Origin: Lumbricus rubellus
Taxonomy: Eukaryota > Annelida > Clitellata > Crassiclitellata > Lumbricidae
DNA: 64,000 nucleotides
Reading direction: 5' to 3'
NCBI GenBank assembly: GCA_945859605.1
Contig: OX243817.1
Coordinates: forward strand, 18,435,456-18,499,455
Made by a program: the position numbers and the translations under genes. Within the stretch, counting starts at the first letter, position 1. Every line of letters begins with the position of its first letter. Below the pieces are notes generated by a model. The model was not told the DNA's origin, did no database searches, and saw only the letters and a program-made list of their open reading frames with translations. Positions 1 through 15,126 of this stretch are shown here, piece after piece.

Positions 1-433
1 ATAGCAGCAGTTTCGTGAGTTCGATCAGATTTTCTAGCATTTTTGATTCTTTTGTGATCCGATGCTTCGACCCCTCTGCAGTGGATCGAAAGTGGTCTCC
101 GCCATCGAACACACGCATACATGTAGATGGTTTCCGTTTGAATGCGTCCATCTTTCTCTCTTATGGTATACATTGGTTGTTAATAATTAATGGAACCAAC
201 CACGACTCACAAGCATTAATTCTCTCTAATAAACGCCGCCCATCCGGAAGTTTATGCACGTGCTACTTTAATTTATTGGTAATAATTATTGACTTCTCGT
301 TTAGAGTGAATGACCGCATAGAGGTTTATATTATGACTTAATTGTAGTATTTGTAGGCCTATACAGTCTGGCTTCTAAAGCACAGGGTGCGTATACCCTA
401 CATATGATACTTAGGCCGACTATAAATCTGGCA

Positions 434-862
434 TTGATGAGCATGAGCATGAACATGCGCATGAGCATGAGCATGAAGCACGAGCATGAAGCACGAGCAT
501 GAGCATGAGCATGAAGCACGAGCATGAGCATAAAGCACGAGCATGAAGCACGAGCATGAAGCATGAGCATAAAGCATGAAGCACGAGCATGAAGCACGAG
601 CATAAAGCATGAAGCACGAGCATGAGCATGAGCATGAAGCACGAGCATGAGCATAAAGCACGAGCATAAAGCATGAAGCACGAGCATGAGCATGAGCATG
701 AAGCACGAGCATGAGCATAAAGCACGAGCATGAAGCACGAGCATGAAGCATGAGCATAAAGCACGAGCATGAAGCACGAGCATAAAGCATGAAGCACGAG
801 CATGAAGCACGAGCATAAAGCATGAAGCACGAGCATGAAGCATGAGCATAAAGCATAAGAGT
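434..862. repeat. Minisatellite of GCATGA / GCACGA hexamers
   Basis: About 430 bp built from short units such as GCATGAAGCACGAGCATGAG with higher-order mixtures of GCATGA, GCACGA and GCATAAA. All three minus frames stay open through it, giving apparent ORFs of up to 219 codons made of Met, Leu, His, Ala, Arg, Ser and Cys; these look like repeat artefacts. Confidence 0.95.
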
Positions 863-3439
863 ATATATAGAGTGACGGTCAATTTCCTTAACGTGTCCAG
901 GTGGACGAGGAGTAGGAGGAGGAGGACGCACGATGGCAGTAACTTCCGGTTCTTCCGGTTCTTCCGGTCATCGTTGGACAAAATAATCACAAAAGAACGA
1001 CGATATTATGATAAATAATTGATGCAAGAGAATTGAAGTTCTGTGACGTAACGACAGATGGCGGGACTCCGCAGAATCATTACTCCGATCAGCATTCAGC
1101 AGTATACTGTTGTGTGTTTAATCATTAATGAGCTTAATTCTGACATGCCATACTGCAGAATATTATTATGTAAGCTATACGGAAACAGCATGTGCAAAAG
1201 CATGCAGACGGCACGCTATTGATGATAATAATTAGGTCTATTTATGGTATAGATCTATGGGCCTACTCACAGGGACGAAGTAAAATGAATATCACACCGT
1301 TCTCTTTTACTTATCTGAATGTCATATAGGCTACATGTACGCCTACACTGCTTGAATCTTTCGGTTTCATGAGAGGTCTTCTGCCATGGGACCGTTTTAT
1401 CATAGGCTCTTTCTCCTACTCATTCTCCTCCTCCTCCTCATTCTTCTCCTCCTCCTCCTCCTCCTCCTCCTCCTACTCATCCTTCTCCTCCTCCTTCTGA
1501 GGATGGCATGGTAATAGTCTTCTTGATGAAGCCTGCAGCTAAGGAATCAGTTTATTTGCTTTTCACGCGAACAATATTTTGAATAGACGTCGCTGTAAAT
1601 CCGACCGGAAACATGCGAAAGTAGTGAAACTGAAATGGTGGCCATATATATAATTATATATATATATATATATATATATAGTATTTTTATTTTTTACTAT
1701 TTTCCCGCTTCTGCTTGCCCGAAAAACCAGACTTGTCCAAAATTTGGGGGGCATTTGCCCCGCCACGTACTCCTATGGCGTTGTGTCAGTTTGAAAAATA
1801 GACGTGGATTAAGTCATTGAAAGAAGACCTGGTATTAGTATATATAGCTTCAGTTCAGCGCCATTGTATGAAAGCATAGATATAAATCATTGATGTCGAC
1901 CTCCTCCTCCATTCAAGCTCGGGACTGGCACTGTCGAAGTACGAGTAAAAGCGAATTTATGGACAAACTCTTCTGACTGTTTATTCGAAACGTCATGGGC
2001 CTCTTTGTTTGTTTGTCTAGCTGTCTATTTGTATGTGTGACGAACGTTTAGTGGACAGGACGAGGAGGAGGAGGAAGAAGAAGAGGAGGAGGAGAAGGAG
2101 GAGGAGCTGGTCCTTAACGTTTCCGGTTAAAACACATCCGCGGTTCCTAGTGGCGACTTATATGATAACCGCGTTGAGGAATTCCTCAGATATAGGCCTA
2201 TATGTATAATATTACAGTCACGCAACGTCAGGCATGCATTTGCAAAGTGCGAGAGACCATCTGGATCAACTCTATCCATCTATCACTCATCCACAGTTGA
2301 TGATAGTCCAAATAGTCTATCAACGTATACACGTTTATAATCCTCTGTCTGTCTAATGTAGTTCAGCCGAGAAGCGCCCCCTGGAGAGGCCTGCAGCACA
2401 GGATCAACGATGTATAATACTGGCCTATACTATGCATGGGGAATTTCCTCATGAGAGGCACATGTAAACAAGACTTCTGTCAGCATCTTTTATTATAATC
2501 TTCTTCGCAGGGGTCGATATGATCCATTGATCCTTTACGGCAGCGCTGCCTACGCGGCTTAATCGAAAGGTCGAGAGTTGGCTACAACGATCCCGTCTTA
2601 AACACTATCAGACTGATGTATATACTATCAGCGATCACGCATGCGCAGTCGGTTTGGTTTGGTCTTTGGCTGCAGTTTTAATCCCATAGCAATTCAGCAT
2701 AACGATAAATGCGTAGGGTGAGAATTGCCTGGGGGGGTTGTGGAGTTCGAAGCCATAGTAAAGTCCTCATTTCACACCCCAAGTCCACATAAATCAACGT
2801 CTGATAAAACCGCCCCCAGTTTTTTTTATAATTCTCATTGTGTAACTCCGTTAATGAAGAATTATCGGGAAACGCTTCAAATAAACCATCTTCCATCACA
2901 AAGATGCCAATATCGCACAATAATTATTAAGAATATGGTAACTTTTAATGTCGACATTTCTACAGCACTCAAGAAAACTTTAGCAATGCAAACAATAATA
3001 ATTAGCAAAAATTAAATATTTGAAGCTGGTCTTACCGGTTGCACGTGTTTCAAACTGGAGAGTTCTATTCCACTGATCTCGTAAAATCCTATCGACCCCG
3101 ATTTACAGACATTGTTGATCGCTTTGATTTCGTTCAATCTGAAGAAATTCGAAGTCGGTTTCGAAGTTGCGCCTGTTGACTAAAAACGAGTCCGTTGTAT
3201 ATACATGTATAAGTCGCCTGAACTTCCCTTCTGCTTGTCAGCACACGAAGAAGTGAAGCGTGTGGTCAAAGAAGAGAAGCGTGTGGTCAATGAAACACTG
3301 ATTGCATTCCGTTCATAGCGAGAACATTCACCTAAACCACTTGCAGCACTCTCGCAACTGAAATCTGTCCTACATAGCCTACCATGTTGTATAATTTTTT
3401 ACCATTCTTCATTTCCAATTATAACCGCATTATAACCGA
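863..3439. other. Non-coding stretch, no gene seen
   Basis: No exon with splice borders or recognisable protein. It holds TCC/CCT tracts near 1420-1500, an AT microsatellite at about 1645-1680, a partial MITE at 1695-1780 (listed separately) and a GGA/GAA tract near 2060-2110. Confidence 0.6.
1695..1780 (-). mobile_element. Truncated copy of the CATAGGCGTACG hAT-like MITE
   Basis: The sequence around TTGCCCGAAAAACCAGACTTG and the end CACGTACTCCTATGG matches, in reverse, the intact element at 58885-59128 (GGGCAAGTCTGGTTTTTCGG and CATAGGCGTACGAGG). Only the outer part of one side is kept. Confidence 0.6.
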
Positions 3440-5815
<2,376 letters not shown>

Positions 5816-5967
5816 CGGTTTTTCTTCCGCACGTGTGTCTCTCTATTTGCTCGTCTGTCTCAGTGTTCGGTTCTCATGTAGGCCTACGTTAGTTTGTCTG
5901 TGAACCGGCAGTTCACTTGTCACTATAGACAGTCCAGCTGTTTCTGTGCCTACTCTTTCATTTCTAG

Positions 5968-6085
5968 TCCATCCATCCATCTATCCATCCATCCATCCAT
6001 CCATCCATCCATCCGTCCGTCCATCCATCCATCCATCTATCCATCCATCCGTCCATCCATCCATCCTTCCATCCATCCATCCGTC
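5968..6085. repeat. (CCAT)n microsatellite
   Basis: About 29 tetranucleotide units of CCAT with a few CCGT, CTAT and CTTC variants. Confidence 0.95.
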
Positions 6086-6270
6086 AGTTGTGGCGCTGGC
6101 ATTGGCGCCGCAATCGAACGGGATCCGACCACCGCCTCCGCCGCCGCCGCCGCCGAGCAGGGGACGGTGAAGCCATTGGCTGCAGCGCGGCTTGCGGCCC
6201 CCGAGGAGGGACGGCGAGGGACGATGGCCGCATGTCGGTCGGTCGCTTGGGATCGATAAGATTAGTCCTC

Positions 6271-6440
<170 letters not shown>

Positions 6441-6540
6441 CCGTTTGTGGGATGAAGAACGGAAGAAGTGTTGATGACGCTGCCCGGGCTTGGACAGTGC
6501 GAAAAGGGGCTGTTTATAGATTGGCCGTGCATGCAGCTGT

Positions 6541-7793
6541 GAGGTAATAGCCGCGCAGTTGAGGTGGGAGAGCTATTTTTAGCGGTGATGCGACGTGTAA
6601 ACGGTGGTGATGGTGGTGGTGGTGGTGGGCTATGGAGTGGTGTTAAAGCGTCGTTCGGTTGTCATGAAACTGTTTAGCTGGTCAACATAATTTTTATGAT
6701 GCTCTATGCTGACGGACTTTTGTGGTTTGCAAAAACGTGAGGACAGTGCATCATGATTTGACTATAGCCATTTAATTTTTCGATTGAAATTCGTATAGGC
6801 CTATAATACAGAGACATCGAGTGAAATAATGAGGATGAGGGTTGCATGGGCTAATGGTTGGCGCAAACGATTTTCTGAGTAGCCTAGCCTAGTTATATAA
6901 TTATTGTCGAGATGCGTGAAAGTTCCGTGGAGCTATAGCCTAGTGCCGTAATTATATATTTTAGCTGTATGCCGTGTAGGGTTATATTTGTATTATAGTT
7001 TTCACTTTCTCCAATCGTTCACGGTCCTATCGAATTAGTCTTTCAGGTCGGTCCATGTCTTCTTATAAATTTTTTCTTAAGCTGGTCCTCCAGTAACTTC
7101 ATTTCCCAACAAGGCCTAAGCAGTCTATTATAGTCGATGCACTGCAAGAATTGTGAAAAAATTACTGGGGGCTGGACCATTATTCACTTGGAATTGGGAT
7201 GTGAAAACAGGTTTTACTATGGGGCTCTAAGAAAGACTGGGGGGTTGAAACTTGAAACCCCCCAAACCCTCGGCAAAAGTCGATGCAATACCAGTACAAG
7301 TCGGCGGAGTTTAGTTCTCAAGAATGCTGGTGAAGCACAAATCTCCCCTGCCTTTGTCTCTGAATGCACCAAAGTCTCGTATCATAATTATCATCGTATA
7401 AACATTATATGTTGTTTCATTCACATCTGAGACTTAGAACCTGTGTATAGTCAAAAGCCAATTTTTGTCACCATGAAGAAAAGAGATTTGAATTGTTTGT
7501 GTGTCGGTCAATTATTATAGATTCAAGACAAATCTTTTGTTCTTCATTGACAAATTGCGAAAATGTTGCATTGAAACACAGAAACCTTCTCCAAATACTC
7601 CTCCTATACCTATACCCCTCCTCCTACTCCTACTCTTAATCCTACTCCTCCTATTTTCTCCTCCATAATTCTCCACCTCCTCCTACACTTTTTCTATACT
7701 GCATGCAGGTGGCAGACCGTCAAAACGAGATAAAATTATTCCAAGTAGTATTTAGTCTATACCTATACCGACCCTTCAGTATACAGGGTGCGC
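6541..7793. other. Non-coding stretch, no gene seen
   Basis: AT-rich single-copy-looking DNA with a GGT run near 6600-6630 and a CTCCT-rich tract at 7595-7690. No exon, RNA gene or complete mobile element recognised. Confidence 0.6.
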
Positions 7794-8941
7794 CAAAAAA
7801 AAAGACCCCCCCTAAGATTTTTGCCAATATCTTGACCAAAAGTAAGAATTTCTAAATGAAATTTTACAGGCTTATAGGCAATTCATATTTACACATCATG
7901 GCCAGATTTCATCAAAATATTTCAAACACAACAAAAGTTATGTCGCTTTTAGGGAGGTCACCCACCGTTTTTTGACGATTCAAAAACGCGACGCAGCAAA
8001 AAGTCACGAAAAACAATCTCATTATTTTGGCCAACATCTTAGCCAAAAGTAAGAATATCAAAATGAAATTTCACAGACGTAAAGACAATTCATATCTGCA
8101 CATGATGGTCTAATTTCATCGAACTATTTTTAACAGAACAAAAGTTATACCACTTTGAGGGAGGCCACCCCCCATTTTTTGACGTTTCAAGGACGTAACA
8201 CAGCAAAAACACGATTTTATTAAGTTTCATCTCAAATAATTGTTATCAATTAGCCTTGATATTGCCAGATTATCATTATTACTACTATTTAAAAAGAAAC
8301 AGGGTACCAGCGTAGCTGCACGTCACTGAGAAGTCACTTAGCAAGATGACAATCATATTGGTAAATAACGAATCTGTCAGATTAATCAAGGGTCCATCAA
8401 GAACTTTGGAAAGAGGCTCAACAGAAGTTTTGGAACTGGTGGTGGGCACATTGAACACAAGTTGTGAAGCACTACCAAGTTCAATTGTCAACAGTTATTT
8501 GTGATGAGACTTAAAAAGTCGTGTTTTGTCACTTTTTGTTGCGTTTCGTTTTTGAAACGTCGAAAAACGGTGGGTGGTCTCACTAAAAGTGGCATAACTT
8601 TTGTTCAGTATTAAACATTGTGATGAAATCCGGCCACTATGTGTAGATATGAATTTTCTATTAGAGTGTAAAATTTCATTTCGATATTTTTATTTTTCGC
8701 CAAGATATTCGCAAAAAACCTAAATAAATTGCGTTTCGTTTTTGAAACGTCAAAAAACGGGGGGTGACCTCCCTAAAAGTGGCATAACTTTTGTTCTTTT
8801 TAAAATATTTTGATGACATCTGGCCATCATATGTAAATATGAATTGTCTATAAGCCTGTAAAATTTCATTCGAAAATTTTTAATTTTGGCCAAGATATTG
8901 GCAAAAAATCTAGGGGGGGGTCTTTTTTTTGGCGCACCCTG
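7794..8941. mobile_element. Mariner-type foldback element, 1,148 bp, no transposase
   Basis: The ends CAGGGTGCGCCAAAAAAA and its inverse TTTTTTTGGCGCACCCTG are each flanked by TA, the target site of Tc1/mariner elements. The inverted arms reach inward about 430 bp, and each arm holds two related sub-units (GAAACGTCAAAAAACGG-type motif, AAATTTCATT, ACTTTTGTTC). The centre, about 8260-8510, is unique. The 68-codon minus ORF in the centre matches nothing I know. Confidence 0.88.
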
Positions 8942-8944
8942 TAT

Positions 8945-9600
8945 ATAAAAGTCCACTTAATTCGGTGACGCGCATGCACTCAGAATCTTAGATCCGCGTA
9001 CTAATAATTTTGTCGCCTACAACAACAGTTATATTACTGCCGCACATCGACATCCTGAGTGCAGCATGCGTGCGAGAGCTTAACGACGGACAAATATTTT
9101 GCTGAACCTAGTGATGACAGACTTAGACCATGATATTATGCCACCAGATGCTGCTGCCATCTACCCCGATACGCAGGTATAACCGGAAAGGATATACACG
9201 ATCGATTGAATGGATTGTTTGGCGAACGGAAGGAGAAGAAAAATACGAACAGCTGATTCGTCAAGATTTCTTTTCGAAGAGGCAGATTTATGAAACCATT
9301 ATACGCCTTACAATGCATATATCGTCGTGAAACGAAGGTCGGTTTTATCGATGATTTTCTGTTTGCAGTTCGATTAGTCTCCTGTCGAAGCCGTGCAACT
9401 TGGTACGCTACAAGTGTTGATTGCATGCGGCTTGTGGCACCTTCTTCTCCTCCTCCTACTACACCTTTAAGTGCGAAACGATGGAACGGAAGAAGGTGGT
9501 CGGTGTCGGTGCATGTAATAAAATTCGAACGATGTTTATTGTAGATGCTGTTTGCGCGAGAAGTACTTTGCTTTAAGATCTGTAGTGATAATGGAAAGAT
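8945..9600. other. Non-coding stretch, no gene seen
   Basis: No exon or repeat recognised. Two overlapping small ORFs (9130-9426) have no family resemblance and no splice or promoter context. Confidence 0.5.
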
Positions 9601-9618
9601 CAGATGGAGTGAAAGTGA

Positions 9619-10120
9619 GAGGAAGAAGAAGAAGAGGAGGAGGAGGAGGAGGAGGAGGAGGAGGAGGAGGAGGAGGAGGAGGAAGAAGATGATGAAGAAG
9701 AAGAAGAAGAAGAAGAAGAGGAGGAGGAGGACGACGAAGAAGAAGAAGAAGAAGAAGAAGAAGAAGAAGAAAAAGACGAGGAATAGAAAGAGGAAGAGGA
9801 AGAGGAGGAGAAGGAGGGAGGAGGAGGAAGAAGGAAGGAGGAAGGAGGAAGAGGAAGAAAGAAGAAAGAAGGAAGAAGGAAGAAGAAGAAGAAAAAGAAG
9901 AAGAAGAAGAAGAAAAAGAAGAAGAAGCCGTTAGAAGCGGAGGAGGAGAAGGAAGATTAAGAACGAAGAAGAAGCAGAAGACGAAGAAGAAGACGAAGAA
10001 GAAGACGACGAAGAAGACGAAGAAGAAAAAGAAGAAGAAGAAGAAGAAGAAGAAGAAGAAGAAGAAGAAGAAGAAGAAGAAGAAGAAGAAAAGAAGAGGA
10101 GGAAGCGGAGGCGGAGAAGG
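9619..10120. repeat. Polypurine (GAA/GGA)n tract, about 500 bp
   Basis: The plus strand is almost entirely A and G, ending in a pure GAA run at about 10025-10090. It encodes Lys/Arg/Glu runs on one strand and Leu/Ser runs on the other; these are not genes. Mirror-symmetric purine tracts like this can form triplex DNA. Confidence 0.95.
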
Positions 10121-10312
10121 GTGAGGAGGAATACTGTCTACTTTCCATCACACGATGGGTGTTAGAAACTCAAGTGCCTAACACTTAATGCTGGTGATGG
10201 TTGGTTGGGTCAAGAGATGCAGCAGTGATATGCTTCATCAATCATCGTTCGCTGTTAGAAAGCCAGATGTGTGATGCATGGAGGAGCATAAGGAAGGTGA
10301 GAAGCGCCTTCC

Positions 10313-10737
10313 CATGCATTCAAGAGCGCTGAACGCTTAATTCAAAGAGCACTGAGAGCTTAATTCAAAGAGCTCCGAACGCTTAATTCAAAGAGCTCTG
10401 AGCGCTTAATTCAAAGAGCTCTGAAAGCTTAATTCAAAGAGCTCTGAGCACTTAATTCAAAGATCTCTGAACGCTTACTTCAAAGAGCTCTGAACGCTTA
10501 ATTCAAAGAGCATTGAACGCCTAATTCAAAGAGCTCCGAACGCTTAATTCAAAGAGGACTGAGCACTTAATTCAAAGATCTCTGAACGCTTAATTCAAAG
10601 AGCACTGCGGGCGCTTAATTCAAAGAGCACTGGGAGCGCTTAATTCAAAGAGCTCTGAACGCTTAATTCAAAGAGCTCTGAACGCTTAATTCAAAGAGCA
10701 CTGAGCGCTTAATTCAAAGAGCTCTGAACACTTAATT
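10313..10737. repeat. 23-bp satellite array, about 18 units
   Basis: Units of GCTTAATTCAAAGAGCTCTG plus AAC, with variants GAGCACTG, GATCTCTG and GAGGACTG. It lies 190 bp from the purine tract. Confidence 0.95.
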
Positions 10738-12130
10738 CGAATTGGCAGCAGTAACAATATAATTATTTAGAAGAGTTTCTCAATATAAGCCTAATCGTTC
10801 ATGAACTAATTTTCAAGGTTCTGCTGTGTTTAGTTTTTCAAGGCCTGAACTTTTTCACAGATCTTCAGTTCAGTCGACGACCTTCTCTCTGTTGTCCTTG
10901 AAGAAGGTCACCTTGAGACAGACTATAATATCCTTTCAATGACTGAGTCACGATTTACACCTGGAAGTGACCTCTGGTGACCTGCATTGAACCCTGTAAC
11001 ATTAAAACCAATGCTTCCCTAAAGTCAAACACTTGCGTAGCTTTTCGACATAAAACGGCAAGAGTAGGCTAGGCTTATACTGTAAACGTAACTTACAGCC
11101 AGACATTTATGTGGCCGTTTGTAGGCTAGTCAGTGGAACGGCTATACATGTACGTTACAGTACGTAGACAAGTCTCTGCTCTTGAACACAAAGAGAAAAC
11201 CGCAGAATACAACTTAAACCACGAATTACCTATACAATAGACTAGTATACATACTGCTTTAACCTTTTAACGACCAGTGTGTACCAAAATGCATTGAAAA
11301 CATATGTAGCTGGTCATTAAAGGGTTAAAAAGCGTAATATAAGTCTATGCTACGTTGCTCGTCGTTGGCAGATCTTTATAGTAGGCCTATTTATCAACAC
11401 AGCCTCTTCATTTTATTTCCACCACCAGCCACAAAATTTTTACCTTTCTTTTCCACGTCTATAGCCAAGGGTCGCAGGCGTTTCCTGCAAAAGGAATGCG
11501 TCGATCCTCAGGGCAACCTTTAATGACAACTCGTTCCATTTCAGCTACCACTCCGACCTGCGATCGTTTCCGAAGTCGCCTTTCTTCCTCTTCCATGTGC
11601 ACCCAAGGGTTGAGGTTTCTGTGAATGGTGTAGCCTGCTTCTAAGTATAGGCTATTATTTACCTGAAGCAAGTTCCTACGCTATTTACCTGAAGCAAGTT
11701 CCTACGCTGTCAATGCTGCAATGAATTATTGAAGCAATGCCAATGGCTGTGTTGTTTTAAGTTCAATTGCTTCGCGTACGTATAAGCCTACAGCAATGTA
11801 ACAGCAGCGAACGAAGATCGTGCTTAGACCGACGAGGTTTGATAACCACTCTCAAGTAAAGGCATAAGAGTTTCGGGCCTTAATTCAGTCTATTTCTCAA
11901 GGACAGGGTCATCCACATGCGGGATTATCTTCTTCTTCAGTCTTCTGCTGTTGCGTATAGGCCTATAATTTTCCTTGGAGAATGGTAGGTTACGTATAGC
12001 CTACATGTATATGCATGCGAACAACACCTCGCCATTTATCTGGGGGGATTATAATTTATGGGAGACCCCCTCTCCACCAGAGACGTATAGATTAAACATC
12101 CTGCCGCTGCGTAATCCAACGACCAAAGAC
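10738..12130. other. Non-coding stretch
   Basis: No gene seen. It holds one TTAA palindrome (11259-11328, listed separately) and a short direct duplication of GAAGCAAGTTCCTACGCT near 11664-11709. Confidence 0.55.
11259..11328. mobile_element. TTAA-bounded palindrome, 70 bp (CCTTTTAACGACCAG type)
   Basis: TTAACCTTTTAACGACCAG at the left is mirrored by CTGGTCATTAAAGGGTTAA at the right. TTAA borders and a CCCTTT end fit piggyBac/LOOPER-type termini, but the element is far shorter than usual MITEs. Confidence 0.7.
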
Positions 12131-12131
12131 C

Positions 12132-12252
12132 CAATTGTTGAGCGCTTCGGCGTGAAATTCCGATGCAGTGTCCGTTCTGCATTCGGGAGCGCCTCTGAGT
12201 AGATAGAGCTTGAAGGGGCACTATAGCAAATGCACATACAAACACACAAATA
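12132..12252 (+). mobile_element. tRNA-derived SINE, 3' part only
   Basis: Starts at TTGTTGAGCGCTTCGGCG, includes GGGAGCGCCTCTGAGTAG and ends GCACTATAGCAAATGCACA. The tRNA-like head seen in full copies (for example 34516-34742) is missing. Confidence 0.85.
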
Positions 12253-12493
12253 ATTAATGTGCATCGTGAAGGTGGGAAGCTTCATGCTGCAGGCTGCTGT
12301 ACAAACTAGGCTGAGCAAAGTGAGCTTATAATTTTGTAACCTACATAGTCCAGAGATTAGGCCTTTAGGCCTATTGCCAATCGCTAATTTCCAGCACCCA
12401 GCTATACTCCCGGGGCCCCGGGCACTGGCTTCGGTTATCTACAGACCTACTAAGAGCAGAATATAACATCGTCTTCTGTATGATGAGCCGAGG

Positions 12494-12725
12494 CAGGGGC
12501 GGATACAGAAGCTTTGGACGGGCGGGAGGGGGGCAAAAAATTCTTGGCTTTGAGTCATGAAATTTTTTCCCTATCCGCCAAAAAAGTTGATGACCTTTTT
12601 TTTAGTCGTCCAGTCCAAATGTCCTCAAAATATACCATATTGAAACCAGTGGGGGGCACGATACATGGACGTTTCTAAATGGGGAAGTCATGGACGGATT
12701 GCCCTCCCCCCTGGATCCGCCCTTG
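12494..12725. mobile_element. hAT MITE, 232 bp, with perfect 8-bp target duplication
   Basis: The ends CAGGGGCGGATACAG and CTGGATCCGCCCTTG are imperfect inverted repeats. The element is flanked on both sides by AGCCGAGG, the 8-bp duplication expected for hAT transposition. No coding capacity. Confidence 0.9.
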
Positions 12726-12984
12726 AGCCGAGGAACTCCGCGAAAGTTGAGTAGAACAATAATTTTGTCGCAGATTCATACTGAACGAGCGCCGAAAGGA
12801 ATGGTTAATGAGATTAGTTATTCATCGCTTTTCTGATGTGTTGTTGTCGCGCAATCATCGCGCATCTCCCTCCTGAAAATGCCTATAAATTAGGGGCCTA
12901 TATACCTGCATAATTAACTTATTAGTGATATTCCATAGACAGCTGGAGATATGCGGCGTTCAGTCGGCCCAATTTGATCTCAAA

Positions 12985-13005
12985 TTAGCGTTATATATAT
13001 ATATA

Positions 13006-13046
<41 letters not shown>

Positions 13047-13070
13047 CGCTATATATATAAAATGAGAGAG
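12985..13070. repeat. (TA)n microsatellite
   Basis: About 85 bp of AT dinucleotide repeat with short ATAAT interruptions. Confidence 0.9.
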
Positions 13071-13191
13071 ATATATATATATAGGCCTATGTTGCCTATA
13101 TGTATAGGCCTATTTATTATTAGTTTAATACAAATCCAAGCACATGGATGACATGCCGCACCCGAACACACAAATTTAAGCTATAGATGTA

Positions 13192-14193
13192 CAGGGTGGG
13201 CCAAAAAAAGTGAGAACACCTTGTAGAATACGAGTTATTTACAAATATAATTCAGTTAATTATATTGTTTTCATATATTTTTGTTTGCCAAGTATTTAGC
13301 TAATCAGAAATCATGTTCAATGTGTCCTCCTTGCTTCTCAACGAGTTTTTCTAAGCGTCGACGCCACTCGTTTATGCTGCTGCATGTCAATAAAACGCTG
13401 TCCCAGATTTCTTCATTCTTCGAAGTTCGATTATTGCCAACTTGAGCTGCTCAACTGTGGTAAATTTTCGCCGAAGGTAGACTTTTTCTTGCAAAGCACC
13501 CCATAATTATGGCATAATCTACTGTGTTTAAATCACAACTGTTCGGTTTCCACATGTCAGGCTCGATAAAGTTAACATTCTCCTGCCAAAGAGAGTTGAT
13601 GGTATTTCTCGCTGTATGAGATGGAGCTCCATCTTGCTCCTGTAATGTCCAGTTATGGGGATCACATATCGGCTTGTCTCAGAACATGTCCACAATAGTA
13701 TCCACTGTTTACTTTGGCGCCTGGTTCAACGAACACAATATTAGTTTCCCCATTCGAGACATGCCAACTTATACCATGATACCGCGCGGCTGAAATGGTC
13801 ACGTTCTCGTATGAGTCGGCTTTCCTGAACTTACATTTTTCTTTGTTTCAACGGAATAAACAGTTAACTGGAGTGGCATCGATGAATGTCTTTTTGTCAG
13901 TAAACCAGATGCTTCGTACACTTCCCTCATTAGGAAACCGCTCAAGTAGCTGCCGACTGCGTTGCAAGCGTTTCAAAGTGACATTTTCATTGAGCTTCTG
14001 CCCGATTACACGCTTGTACGTTTTGAGTTGTAAATTTTGCTTAAAAATGCGTCGAAATAAAGACATCATATAGCTAAATAGGTAAGTAAGTGAATGAGCA
14101 AACAATTTAAGCTATTTTGGATACAGTGAAACAAGTTTTGATGCAATTATACTACTTTTTACGTGATGTTCTCACTTTTTTTGGCCCACCCTG
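13192..14193 (-). mobile_element. Mariner-like element, 1,002 bp, degenerate
   Basis: Terminal inverted repeats CAGGGTGGGCCAAAAAAA and TTTTTTTGGCCCACCCTG are flanked by TA on both sides. The inside, read on the minus strand, carries a broken mariner transposase. Confidence 0.93.
13304..14105 (-). pseudogene. Mariner transposase remnant, frameshifted
   Basis: Minus-strand pieces, in order, resemble the catalytic part of mariner transposases: a segment with SIWFTDKKTF (first Asp motif; the usual Glu appears as Lys), a segment with DGAPSHTARNT (second Asp), then WKPNSCDLNTVDYAI (third Asp), and an end EKQGGHIEHDF before a stop at 13304-13306. The pieces lie in different frames and the N-terminal DNA-binding region is missing or decayed, so it is not functional. 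Confidence 0.88.
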
Positions 14194-14799
14194 TATATAG
14201 TCACTTGATGGTTGAGTCAGGTTGACGTCGTTCGGAGAGCATCTGATATGATATCGACGGCTGTTTCGACACACAAATTTATCCTCAAATCCGATCCTAC
14301 GTACGGTAGGCCTACTTTCTCCGTGCAGTGAGAAATTCATGTCCATGTTCAGCGCTATACCGAACGCAGCTCGAGTAGGATATTAAAGCTGACACTCTTG
14401 TGACTCTTCAGTAGGAGAGCAGACAGAATTTATGGGCACGTCATAACGAACGGGTCACAGGTAAATAAAGAAAGTCGTGAAATGTATTCATTTCCTGGTG
14501 AACATATGGCTGATAGTAAATTACCCTTATTTATAACGCCTAAAATAACGTATACGGTCAACAGACCGGTCATGAAATCGAGTCGTTGACAACAGGATCC
14601 TTCGGTGTTAAACAGGCGTGGGTCTCGACCATTGAGACTGTAGGCCTACGCGTGAAGCACCTGCAGTGTAAGGCAGCGACTGTAGGCTACACATGAAGCA
14701 CCTGTAAGGCAGTGTAGGCTATACATGTAGGTCTATCTAAGGACCTACGACGGACTCCCACTTCATACGCCCATGCTTGCATGACAAGCGCAGAGTGTC

Positions 14800-14853
<54 letters not shown>
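14800..14853. repeat. (ATC)n microsatellite
   Basis: About 17 pure ATC units. Confidence 0.95.
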
Positions 14854-15005
14854 ACGTATACAGTGGCCCTTCAAGCTACCCAAAGTCAATTAAGTCTCTT
14901 CTTGTAATAAAAGGCGTTTCTTTCATAGCACCATAATTATAGGCTACAGCATCCTTGGACAGTAGCCTATCCAATTACGACACAAGCCGTAACCCTAACC
15001 TACGC

Positions 15006-15126
15006 TCACGACGCCTAACCTGGCCATGACCGACCATCACGACGCCTAACCTGATCCTAAACGACACTCACGACGTCTAACCTGATCCTAAACGACACTC
15101 ACGACGTCTAACCTGATCCTAACGAC
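15006..15126. repeat. 31-bp tandem repeat, about 4 units
   Basis: Units of ACGACGTCTAACCTGATCCT followed by AAACGACACTC, the first copies more diverged. Confidence 0.85.

Noticed and set aside
434..862. CRISPR-like array
   Set aside because: Repeats are contiguous with no unique spacers; the genome is eukaryotic. The same applies to the 23-, 25- and 30-bp arrays.
331..990. Overlapping minus ORFs of 138-219 codons rich in Met, Leu, His, Ala and Cys
   Set aside because: Pure hexamer-repeat artefact, open in all three frames of one strand, no start or splice context.
9545..10151. Lys/Arg- and Leu-rich ORFs
   Set aside because: Frames of the polypurine tract; no domain or codon signal.
13304..14105. 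Functional mariner transposase
   Set aside because: Frameshifts, a missing N-terminal region and a changed residue after the first catalytic Asp show it is dead.
14800..14853. Telomere-like or centromere-like repeats
   Set aside because: Simple ATC run; none of the arrays has a TTAGGG-type telomere unit, and array lengths are too short for a centromere.
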